Assembly (NCBI GenBank): GCA_964612995.1
Contig: CAZTGE010000197.1
Location: forward strand, 1 to 6,094
DNA: 6,094 bases
Direction of reading: 5' to 3'
Source of the DNA: SLQH01 sp964612995
Lineage (GTDB): Bacteria; Planctomycetota; UBA11346
Part shown: piece after piece, positions 1-6,094 of the stretch
How the letters are laid out: each line of letters opens with the position of its first letter
How positions within the stretch are numbered: the first letter of the stretch is position 1
Notes under the pieces: model-generated
Databases searched by the model: none
What the model was told of the DNA's origin: nothing
What the model saw: only the letters and a program-made list of their open reading frames with translations
Position numbers and translations under genes: made by a program

Positions 1-19
1 TGTCCTCTGTGGTAATTGT

Positions 20-44
20 AGAAAGAACTTCAGGAAGGTCTGAG
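20..44 (-). terminator. Weak candidate terminator after the small minus-strand gene
   Basis: Read on the minus strand, CTCAG and CTGAAG can pair over five base pairs with one bulged A and a six-base loop, and TTCTTTCT follows directly. This is the layout of a rho-independent terminator and lies about 65 bases past the stop of the small gene. The stem is short and imperfect, so the call is weak. The first 60 bases are noticeably less GC-rich than the rest of the window, and I see no gene in 1-108. Confidence 0.25.
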
Positions 45-96
45 CAGTTACGCCTCAAATGGGAGGACGCGCCAACCCGACTCACCGCTGAACCGG

Positions 97-115
97 CCGC
101 TGACCGGCTCAGCGG
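97..115. repeat. Seven-base inverted repeat over a stop codon
   Basis: CCGCTGA (97-103) and TCAGCGG (109-115) are perfect inverted copies separated by CCGGC. The right arm contains the stop codon of the small minus-strand gene. A further direct copy of CCGCTGA lies at 85-91, so alternative pairings are possible. No T-run follows, so this is not a clear terminator; it could protect an mRNA end or be chance in GC-rich DNA. Confidence 0.3.
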
Positions 116-507
116 GCGAGGCGATAGGCGACCTGCGTCGGCCCCCGGCGTTCGAGCAGACCATCACGACAGGCCATGGCGCACCAGTTGTCGACCAGCA
201 GGTCGGTGATGTTCTCGGTGGTGGTATAGCACTGGAGATAGCGCGCGAGCTCATCGGAGGTGAAGTAGTCGTTGGCCGCACGATCCTCGCTGATGACCAC
301 GCTGAAGCGGCGGCGGGGGTTGGTGAAGACGTAGCCCCGTTGGCCCGCGGAATAGGACCACTGTTCGTCATTGACCTCGATATCGCGGGCCAGGCCCTCG
401 CTCAGCTCGCGGCGCGAGGGCTGGAAGGCCGAATCGGGTGCGAACACCTCGGCGGCGATGGCGCGTTTGAGCGCGAGGTAGTCCCTGATGTCGGCGGTGC
501 GGATCAT
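109..507 (-). CDS. Small hypothetical protein with winged-helix-like C-terminus
   Basis: A 132-residue soluble protein that I do not recognise. The start at 507 is chosen because GGGGAG lies five bases upstream; the frame stays open upstream to 765, but that part overlaps ftsH and reads as low-complexity Arg/Ser/Pro. No signal peptide or membrane segment is visible. Residues 48-75 alternate like beta strands (YVFTNPRRRFSVVIS). Residues 83-132 look like helices followed by a wing: a TSDELARYLQ helix, then ITDLLVDNW, then DGLLERRGP and QVAYRLA, the usual end of a winged-helix DNA-binding fold. Cys93, Cys109 and Cys113 are present, the last two as CAMAC. It lies 112 bases downstream of ftsH on the same strand and may share its transcript or have its own promoter. 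A role as a small transcription factor or adaptor is only inference from shape. That it is a real gene is fairly likely from the ribosome-binding site and protein-like composition. Confidence 0.65.
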   Translation of the reverse strand: MIRTADIRDYLALKRAIAAEVFAPDSAFQPSRRELSEGLARDIEVNDEQWSYSAGQRGYVFTNPRRRFSVVISEDRAANDYFTSDELARYLQCYTTTENITDLLVDNWCAMACRDGLLERRGPTQVAYRLAR

Positions 508-512
508 GGCGG

Positions 513-518
513 CTCCCC
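513..518 (-). promoter_or_regulatory. Ribosome-binding site for the small hypothetical gene
   Basis: GGGGAG on the minus strand, five bases before the ATG at 507. It decides this start over the longer open frame reaching back into ftsH. Confidence 0.6.
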
Positions 519-566
519 GATGGTCACTGGAAACGATGGGAATACCGGGAGCGACGATGACGACAA

Positions 567-595
567 GGCGGCACCCACGATCTGCGGACGCCGCC
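567..595 (-). terminator. Possible terminator hairpin after ftsH
   Basis: On the minus strand GGCGGC (595-590) and GCCGCC (572-567) can form a six-base-pair all-GC stem with a 17-base loop. It is followed by TTGTCGTCAT, only moderately T-rich. It lies 25 bases past the ftsH stop and before the next gene, where a terminator or a processing site would sit. The long loop and poor T-tract make the call weak. TTGTCG and TATTCC, 16 bases apart just downstream, are an equally weak promoter match for the small gene. Confidence 0.25.
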
Positions 596-619
596 CCGTC
601 ACTCCCCACTGTCGCCGGA

Positions 620-2635
<2,016 letters not shown>

Positions 2636-2661
2636 GGATATCCTCGTGAATCGGAACGATG

Positions 2662-2689
2662 AGTATGCCCGAGGAGCGCCGATTGCCAG
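2662..2689 (-). promoter_or_regulatory. Putative sigma-70-type promoter for ftsH
   Basis: On the minus strand CTGGCA (2689-2684, four of six matches to TTGACA) and CATACT (2667-2662, four of six to TATAAT) are 16 bases apart. Transcription would begin about 20 bases before the ftsH start codon, leaving just the Shine-Dalgarno leader. Spacing and position are good but both boxes are imperfect, and chance matches are common. Confidence 0.3.
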
Positions 2690-2718
2690 CCGCAACAGGC
2701 GGGCTTCGACCGGCGCAC

Positions 2719-2771
2719 GGAAGGCCCGGAATCGGCCATCCGCTGGCGAGGACGCCTTCCCGCACCAGCGG
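2719..2771. repeat. Overlapping inverted repeats between the FHA gene and ftsH
   Basis: Two perfect seven-base inverted pairs interlock. GGAAGGC (2719-2725) matches GCCTTCC (2754-2760), and CCGCTGG (2740-2746) matches CCAGCGG (2765-2771). They cannot both form fully at once, so the RNA could switch between two folds. They lie past the FHA-gene stop and upstream of the putative ftsH promoter, as expected for a transcript-end structure. No T-run follows on the minus strand. Confidence 0.35.
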
Positions 2772-2833
2772 CTTACCGGTAGCGCGACACGGGCCTGCAC
2801 AGCCCCGGCGCGCCGTGTGGTCGCTGCAGTGGC

Positions 2834-3886
2834 TCAGCGGCGCCGTCGCCGCGCCCGGCGACGGCCGCTGGACATCGCCGACCGCCCGGGCATCTGGCCC
2901 TGGTCGCCGTCCGTCGGCGCGGCTCCATCGGTGTCGGCTTCCTCGTCGTCGGCGAGTTCCTCCGCCAGGCCGTCGAGGTCGTCGGTGGGCATGGCATCCG
3001 AGGCGCGGAAGGCACGCTCGGCCCGGGCGTACTGCTCGGTAGGCAGCGGGTCGGGGGCCATGTACCCGTCGACGTCGGGCCCCAGGCCCAACTCGTGGCA
3101 CAGCGCTTCGATCTCGATATCGAGGCACTTGAGGTGGTCGCAATGGACGCGGTAGCGCTCGAGCTCGCCCTGATCGAGCTCGCCGAGAGTGACGGTCAGC
3201 GTCTCCCCGGCACACAGACGCGGCAGGAAGCGGCTGTCGAGCCCGAAGCCCCCCACCCGCTCCAGGGCCAACCGGCCCAGCGCCTGCAGCAAGCGCCGAC
3301 GATCATCACGCAGGCGTTCCAGACGTTCCTCGCGCTTGTCGCGCCGGCGCAGCGCCCGACCGACCTTGTGGATCAGCCGCCCCTTGGAAGGGCGTTCGTC
3401 CTCCAGCACCACCGCCTCGCGCGAGGCGCTGATGCGGCGGCTGGAGCGCAACGCGCCGACGCGGTCGCTCTCTGCGTCGGGCGCCTGAGCCGGCGCGAGT
3501 TTCTCGGTCGGCCGCGCCGCGCCATCGGCCGCTTCGCTCGGATCGACCTCAGGCAAGGCGCTGGTGTCGATCTGGAACGGGCCGCTCTCCGGATCGGGCA
3601 GTACGGCGCGGAATTCCATGGGGCCGACGCGGATGGTGTCGCCATCGGCGAGCACCGCCCGCTTGAGCGGCTCGCCGTTGATCGTCGATGACAGACCGGC
3701 GCAATTGCGGAACACCCAGGCCCCGGCCTCCTGGCGGAACTCCAGCGTGCCCTCCTCCCCGCCGCGATTGCGCACCGACAGGGACACCGGCCGCTCCGGA
3801 CGCAGACGGAAGCTGCGGCCGGCCGCAGGGCCGGCCAGGCACCGGATGTGGGGGGGATCCTGCTGGGTCGTGTCGCGCTGCTGCAT
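2834..3886 (-). CDS. FHA-domain-like protein with basic helical core and acidic tail
   Basis: A 350-residue cytosolic protein. FHA domains bind phosphothreonine peptides. Residues 11-95 fit the fold: PPHIRCLAGPAAGRSFRL at the start, GLSSTINGEPL (64-74) matching the serine-x-NG turn, then LADGDTIRVGPMEF (79-92), the hallmark end. The usual SRxH binding motif is missing; the region reads VRNRGGEEG, so phosphopeptide binding is doubtful. Residues 96-145 are a Pro/Ala/Asp-rich linker. Residues 165-210 are strongly basic and probably helical or coiled coil (RRRDKREERLERLRDDRRR). Residues 215-270 form a compact segment with clustered His and Cys (H248, C249, H251, C254, C263, H264). Residues 300-331 are acidic, and the protein ends in an Arg run (341-350). 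The start at 3886 puts the FHA fold right at the N-terminus but lacks a clear Shine-Dalgarno site. ATG 3949 or GTG 3916, both in frame, are alternatives. It probably acts as a signalling adaptor; partners are unknown. Confidence 0.8.
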   Translation of the reverse strand: MQQRDTTQQDPPHIRCLAGPAAGRSFRLRPERPVSLSVRNRGGEEGTLEFRQEAGAWVFRNCAGLSSTINGEPLKRAVLADGDTIRVGPMEFRAVLPDPESGPFQIDTSALPEVDPSEAADGAARPTEKLAPAQAPDAESDRVGALRSSRRISASREAVVLEDERPSKGRLIHKVGRALRRRDKREERLERLRDDRRRLLQALGRLALERVGGFGLDSRFLPRLCAGETLTVTLGELDQGELERYRVHCDHLKCLDIEIEALCHELGLGPDVDGYMAPDPLPTEQYARAERAFRASDAMPTDDLDGLAEELADDEEADTDGAAPTDGDQGQMPGRSAMSSGRRRARRRRR

Positions 3887-3918
3887 GGAGTCGTGGGGCT
3901 GGAATGGGGAGAACACCG

Positions 3919-3937
3919 GAGGCCGAAGAATGGCCTC
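3919..3937. repeat. Six-base inverted repeat in the divergent intergenic region
   Basis: GAGGCC (3919-3924) and GGCCTC (3932-3937) are perfect inverted copies around a seven-base loop. They lie between the FHA gene and rnhA, or inside the FHA gene if its true start is 3949. It could be an operator or a leader hairpin for the FHA gene; no other evidence supports either. Confidence 0.3.
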
Positions 3938-3961
3938 GGCTACCGGCATCCGCAACCTGCA

Positions 3962-3967
3962 TATGAT
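3962..3967 (+). promoter_or_regulatory. Possible -10 box for rnhA
   Basis: TATGAT matches TATAAT at five of six positions in otherwise GC-rich DNA, about 90 bases before the rnhA start. No good -35 hexamer is found at 16-19 bases, and no exact extended -10 is present. It overlaps the palindrome CATATG, so it could serve either strand. Confidence 0.2.
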
Positions 3968-4055
3968 GGCCTCACGCCCCTCCCACTCCAGCGAAACCGG
4001 GCTGACGGTGCACCGCCGCGCTTGCGCGCGCCCCACCGCCGACAAGCTCGCGCCG

Positions 4056-4547
4056 ATGAGCCTCCTCTGCTACACCGATGGCGGTTGCCGCGGCAATCCC
4101 GGCCCCGGCGGCTGGGCCTTCCTGCTGATCGACCCGCGGACCACCAAGGCGCTCGAACGCGCGGGCGGCGAACGCCAGACGACCAACAATCGCATGGAGA
4201 TGACCGGCGCCATCCGCGCGCTGGAATCCCTGCGCAAGGACAACACCCCGATCGCCATCCACACCGATTCCAAGTACCTCGTCGACTGCTGCACGAATTG
4301 GATGCCCGGGTGGAAGCGACGCGGCTGGAAGCGCAAGGATGGGCCGTTGAAGAATGTCGACCTGCTCAAACGCCTGGACGAGCTCATGGCCCGTCATCCG
4401 ATCACCTGGCACTGGGTCAAGGGCCACGCCGGAGTCCGCGGCAACGAACACGTCGACGCCTTGCTCAATGCGGCCATGGACCGCCTCGCCGCCGGGGGCG
4501 ACCCGGCCGGGGAGCGCAGCTTCCGCTGGAAGGGCGCGCTGCCCTGA
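4056..4547 (+). CDS. rnhA: Ribonuclease HI
   Basis: RNase HI cleaves the RNA strand of RNA:DNA hybrids, helping to clear R-loops and primer remnants in the cytosol. The product is 163 residues, close to the 155 of the E. coli enzyme. It starts directly with the first strand, MSLLCYTDGG. The four metal-binding carboxylates are present: Asp8 (YTDGG), Glu48 (NNRMEM), Asp71 (IHTDSKY) and Asp134 (HVDAL). The catalytic His124 lies in WVKGHAG. The basic protrusion that grips the hybrid is at 86-101 (WKRRGWKRKDGPLKNV), so it belongs to the handle-bearing bacterial class. Residues 147-163 are a short extra tail. No convincing Shine-Dalgarno site precedes ATG 4056. The frame stays open far upstream, with an in-frame GTG at 4008, but the family begins here. 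It is divergent from the FHA-like gene. Identification is near certain. Confidence 0.98.
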   Translation: MSLLCYTDGGCRGNPGPGGWAFLLIDPRTTKALERAGGERQTTNNRMEMTGAIRALESLRKDNTPIAIHTDSKYLVDCCTNWMPGWKRRGWKRKDGPLKNVDLLKRLDELMARHPITWHWVKGHAGVRGNEHVDALLNAAMDRLAAGGDPAGERSFRWKGALP

Positions 4548-4563
4548 TCCCAGGGCGGCTGGG
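4541..4563 (+). repeat. Two mutually exclusive small hairpins at the end of rnhA
   Basis: GCCCTG and CAGGGC (4541-4546, 4551-4556) pair around ATCC and include the stop codon. CCCAG and CTGGG (4549-4553, 4559-4563) overlap them, so only one can form at a time. No T-run follows, so an intrinsic terminator is not supported; mRNA end protection is possible. Confidence 0.35.
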
Positions 4564-4578
4564 CATCGGATCGGGACA

Positions 4579-4593
4579 GGGGTGCATCACCCC
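4579..4593 (+). repeat. GGGGTG/CACCCC hairpin downstream of rnhA
   Basis: A perfect six-base-pair inverted repeat with a three-base CAT loop, 32 bases past the rnhA stop. It lacks a following T-tract. It shares the short-stem, three-base-loop style of the large palindromic stretch further right. Confidence 0.35.
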
Positions 4594-4630
4594 GAGCTGT
4601 GAGCAGCGCGGCCTTGTCACCGACACCATA

Positions 4631-4648
4631 CGTGGACACTCGTCCACG
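4631..4648. repeat. Seven-base inverted repeat upstream of the lipoprotein gene
   Basis: CGTGGAC (4631-4637) and GTCCACG (4642-4648) are perfect inverted copies separated by ACTC, ending 52 bases before the start codon at 4701. The place and symmetry fit an operator or a leader hairpin. TTGTCA at 4614-4619 resembles a -35 box (five of six) but has no matching -10 at normal spacing, so no promoter is called. Confidence 0.4.
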
Positions 4649-4688
4649 CCGGACCCGAGCGCCCGGACGATACCTGTGCCGTTTTCCC

Positions 4689-4693
4689 AGGAG
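4689..4693 (+). promoter_or_regulatory. Strong ribosome-binding site for the lipoprotein gene
   Basis: AGGAG lies seven bases before ATG 4701, an ideal arrangement and among the best Shine-Dalgarno sites in the window. It decides the start even though the hydrophobic signal of the protein begins almost 90 residues later. No comparable site exists next to that signal. Confidence 0.65.
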
Positions 4694-4700
4694 CGCACGC

Positions 4701-6094
4701 ATGACGGGACCCTCAAAGAGCCGAAACCCCTCATCCGCAGCGGCCGACAGAGGAACGCTTTTCGGCGACAATGGCCCACAGGGCCGCCGAAAACGCCAGC
4801 TTCGCTGGCGAGTGACGACAGAGGCGCGGGGGGGGCGGAGCCGGCATCGCGCAGCGATAGCAGGCCCCGGTGGGGCCTGCGGCCGGCGGAGCGCGACGAG
4901 CGCCAGCGAGGAAGCTGGGACGCGGCGATGCCGCGAGGGGGCAGCGCCCCCTCTGCCAGAACGCTTCTGCTTGCTGTTAGCGATCCTGGTGCTGCTGACC
5001 GGGGCCTGCGGCGCCAAGCAGGACCCGACCGCGCCGGTCGCCGGCTTCTCGGCGCCGACGCTCGGCCCCGACGACGTGATCGAGCAGGAGCAATGGCTCG
5101 TCGGCACGCTCGACGGCGAACCGATGGCCAACACCCACATCGTTCTCATCGGTCACCCCGACGGCTCGCGCACCGCACAGAGCGACATGCGCATGGTGCT
5201 CAACCGGATGATGATGGGCCAGCGTTTCGCGCTACAGATCAGCGAGACCTCGCGCATCGAGGAGTCGCCCGACGGGCGTATCGTCGCCTTCCGCTTCACC
5301 AACGGCCAGCTCGGAAGCCAGACCGCAGCCATCGGCCGGGTGGAGGCGGATCGGGTGGTAGGCACGATCCACCGCAACGGCCAGCCGCATCCGGTCGAGC
5401 TCGAACTCGCGCCGGAGGTCGAGTTGCTCAGCCAGGAGGCGATGCAGCGACGTCTCGAAGCCCTGGCCCCCGATCCCGACCAGGAACAGGTGTTCCACAG
5501 CCTGGTCCTGGTCCAGAGCTTCCTGCGCATCATCACCACCCGGATCACCTGCACCGGTGTCGACGGCGAGCTGCGCCACTTCCGCATGCGCATGGACCAG
5601 ATGCCCGGTGCGACGATCGATTTCACCATCGACGGCGACGCGATGGTCCAACACATGCGCATGGCCATGGGCAGCCTGGCCATCGTGTTCACCCCCGCCG
5701 ACGGCCCCGCCCGCCTGGGCGAGGCCGAGCTCGCCACCGTGGGTCAGATCGAGACCGCCGGCCCGCCGCCACGCGCGGCGATGATCAACCGCTATCGCCT
5801 GCCGGCCGCGACGCTCGAAGCCCTGCCCGCAGGTCCGTTCCAACGTCGTACCGACGACCTGCTGGTCGTCCGCAGCCGTGCGCAGGGCCATCCCCCCGCC
5901 GACCGCGCCGCGCTGCTCGCGCCCGAACCCCATCTCGAGACCGGCCATCCCGATCTCCAGAACTGGGTCCACGACCTGCTCGCCGACGCCCCCCCGGACG
6001 TCGGCCAACGCGCCGAGATCCTGCGCGTGGCGGTGCGCTCGCGCCTGACCGGCGACCTGACCAAGGGCGATCTGACCGCGGCCGAGGCCTTCGC
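4701..6094 (+). CDS. Putative transglutaminase-like envelope lipoprotein, interrupted N-terminus, 3' partial
   Basis: The frame is open from ATG 4701 to the window edge, giving 464 codons with no stop. Residues 1-19 are an ordinary polar start. Residues 20-85 are encoded by the palindromic stretch and are Gly/Arg-rich, with about 14 Arg. A hydrophobic segment follows at 89-99 (FCLLLAILVLL), then TGAC with Cys103, a lipobox with an atypical Thr at -3. The mature part (103-464) is extracytoplasmic by inference. It opens with EQWLVGTLDGEPMANTHIVL, strands that repeat a strand-turn-ETSR-like pattern, and ends in a helix bearing NWVHDLL (421-427) before LTKGDLTAAEAFA. This resembles the part just before the GDC motif of transglutaminase-like proteins common in Planctomycetota, but the catalytic Cys, His and Asp are not in view. 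The segment 163-172 and 295-318 are rich in Met. The true start could differ if the Arg-rich part is not translated. The family call is moderate; that it is a coding gene is likely. Confidence 0.72.
   Translation, partial: MTGPSKSRNPSSAAADRGTLFGDNGPQGRRKRQLRWRVTTEARGGRSRHRAAIAGPGGACGRRSATSASEEAGTRRCREGAAPPLPERFCLLLAILVLLTGACGAKQDPTAPVAGFSAPTLGPDDVIEQEQWLVGTLDGEPMANTHIVLIGHPDGSRTAQSDMRMVLNRMMMGQRFALQISETSRIEESPDGRIVAFRFTNGQLGSQTAAIGRVEADRVVGTIHRNGQPHPVELELAPEVELLSQEAMQRRLEALAPDPDQEQVFHSLVLVQSFLRIITTRITCTGVDGELRHFRMRMDQMPGATIDFTIDGDAMVQHMRMAMGSLAIVFTPADGPARLGEAELATVGQIETAGPPPRAAMINRYRLPAATLEALPAGPFQRRTDDLLVVRSRAQGHPPADRAALLAPEPHLETGHPDLQNWVHDLLADAPPDVGQRAEILRVAVRSRLTGDLTKGDLTAAEAF
4828..4835 (+). 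repeat. Run of eight G inside the open frame
   Basis: G8 lies within codons 43-45, between start codon and hydrophobic signal. A gain or loss of one G would break the link between ATG 4701 and the lipoprotein. Such runs are prone to slippage in cells and to sequencing error. Confidence 0.7.
4840..4887 (+). ncRNA. Compact three-way-junction fold within the palindromic element
   Basis: GCCGGC (4840-4845) pairs with GCCGGC (4882-4887) and closes two inner hairpins, the five-pair ATCGC/GCGAT and the nine-pair GCAGGCCCC/GGGGCCTGC. Only A4859 and G4881 are left unpaired at the junction, and both inner loops have three bases. Twenty base pairs in 48 bases is far beyond ordinary coding sequence. The fold is seen as complementarity only; that RNA or single-stranded DNA adopts it is inferred. 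Confidence 0.45.

Larger units (their letters stand above)
4756..4955 (+). mobile_element. Palindrome-rich element lying in frame inside a coding sequence
   Basis: Hairpins in order: TTTTCGGCG/CGCCGAAAA (4759-4767, 4785-4793) enclosing GGCCC/GGGCC with loop ACA; CGCCAGC/GCTGGCG (4794-4810, loop TTC); ATCGC/GCGAT (4846-4858, loop GCA); GCAGGCCCC/GGGGCCTGC (4860-4880, loop GGT); CCAGC/GCTGG (4903-4918, six-base loop); CGCGGC/GCCGCG (4921-4935, loop GAT); GAGGGGGC/GCCCCCTC (4935-4953, loop AGC). Nothing similar occurs elsewhere in the window. The stretch has no stop in the lipoprotein frame and adds about 67 residues. Its nature as a non-autonomous repeat, comparable in idea to REP/BIME or Rickettsia palindromic elements, is inference; a structured leader RNA or a selfish repeat are alternatives. 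Exact borders are uncertain by about ten bases. Confidence 0.6.
4753..4966 (+). repeat. Eight-base direct repeats bracketing the palindromic stretch
   Basis: GAACGCTT occurs at 4753-4760 and again at 4959-4966, just outside or at the edges of the hairpin cluster. This is what a target-site duplication would look like. However, the copies are 206 bases apart, not a multiple of three, so simple removal of one copy and the insert would put ATG 4701 out of frame with the lipoprotein. Chance, or a later indel, remains possible. Confidence 0.35.

Noticed and set aside
1..60. Fragment of a gene entering from the left edge
   Set aside because: No frame there shows protein-like sequence or a ribosome-binding site; treated as intergenic.
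3859..3886. GarA-like phosphorylated Thr motif at the FHA N-terminus
   Set aside because: Two adjacent Thr are present, but the surrounding sequence does not match the known ETTS-type motif.
3564..4055. Long N-terminal extension of RNase HI
   Set aside because: The enzyme fold begins at MSLLCYTDGG; upstream sequence is antisense to the FHA gene and low-complexity.
4756..4955. CRISPR array or integron attC site
   Set aside because: No regular repeat-spacer pattern, no core-site motif of attC type, and no cas or integrase gene in view.
4756..4955. Tandem intrinsic terminators
   Set aside because: None of the hairpins is followed by a T-run.
4971..5009. TTG 4971 as the true start of the lipoprotein
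   Set aside because: No Shine-Dalgarno site, and it would remove the positively charged part and half of the hydrophobic core.
4394..5149. 251-codon minus-strand frame across rnhA and the palindromic stretch
   Set aside because: Opposes rnhA and the lipoprotein gene, has no ribosome-binding site, and lacks any domain-like segment.
5232..6008. 258-codon minus-strand frame opposite the lipoprotein gene
   Set aside because: Antisense shadow in GC-rich DNA; the plus-strand frame has coherent protein features.

Overview
This GC-rich bacterial window has four complete protein genes, one gene cut by the right edge, and an unusual palindrome-rich stretch inside the start of that last gene. No rRNA, tRNA, CRISPR array, transposase or integrase is visible. 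The organism is most likely a Planctomycetota-type bacterium. That placement is an impression from the style of the FtsH, the degenerate FHA protein and the lipoprotein with a transglutaminase-type layout, not from a search. A Gram-negative envelope fits the FtsH topology and the lipobox.

Layout on the minus strand, in order of transcription: an FHA-like protein (3886 to 2834), then ftsH (2635 to 620, membrane AAA+ zinc protease), then a small unrecognised protein with a winged-helix-like end (507 to 109). The gaps are 198 and 112 bases, so they may be separate transcripts; each gap contains inverted repeats and weak promoter-like sites.

Layout on the plus strand: rnhA (4056-4547, ribonuclease HI) is divergent from the FHA gene across a 169-base gap. 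It is followed by a 153-base spacer with several small hairpins. Next comes a gene starting at 4701 behind a strong Shine-Dalgarno site, open to the window end. It encodes a hydrophobic segment with a lipobox-like Cys at residue 103 and then an extracytoplasmic region resembling the N-terminal part of transglutaminase-like proteins. The catalytic Cys would lie beyond the window.

The main point of interest is 4756-4955. About 200 bases are packed with perfect hairpins, most with three-base loops, one pair of which can form a compact three-way junction. The stretch also holds a run of eight G. It reads open and in frame with the lipoprotein and supplies an Arg-rich segment between the start codon and the hydrophobic signal. 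It looks like a palindromic element inserted in frame into a coding sequence, by analogy with Rickettsia palindromic elements. That is inference; the hairpins, the frame and the Shine-Dalgarno site are seen directly. The genes form no obvious pathway: proteolysis, RNA:DNA hybrid removal, signalling and an envelope protein sit side by side.
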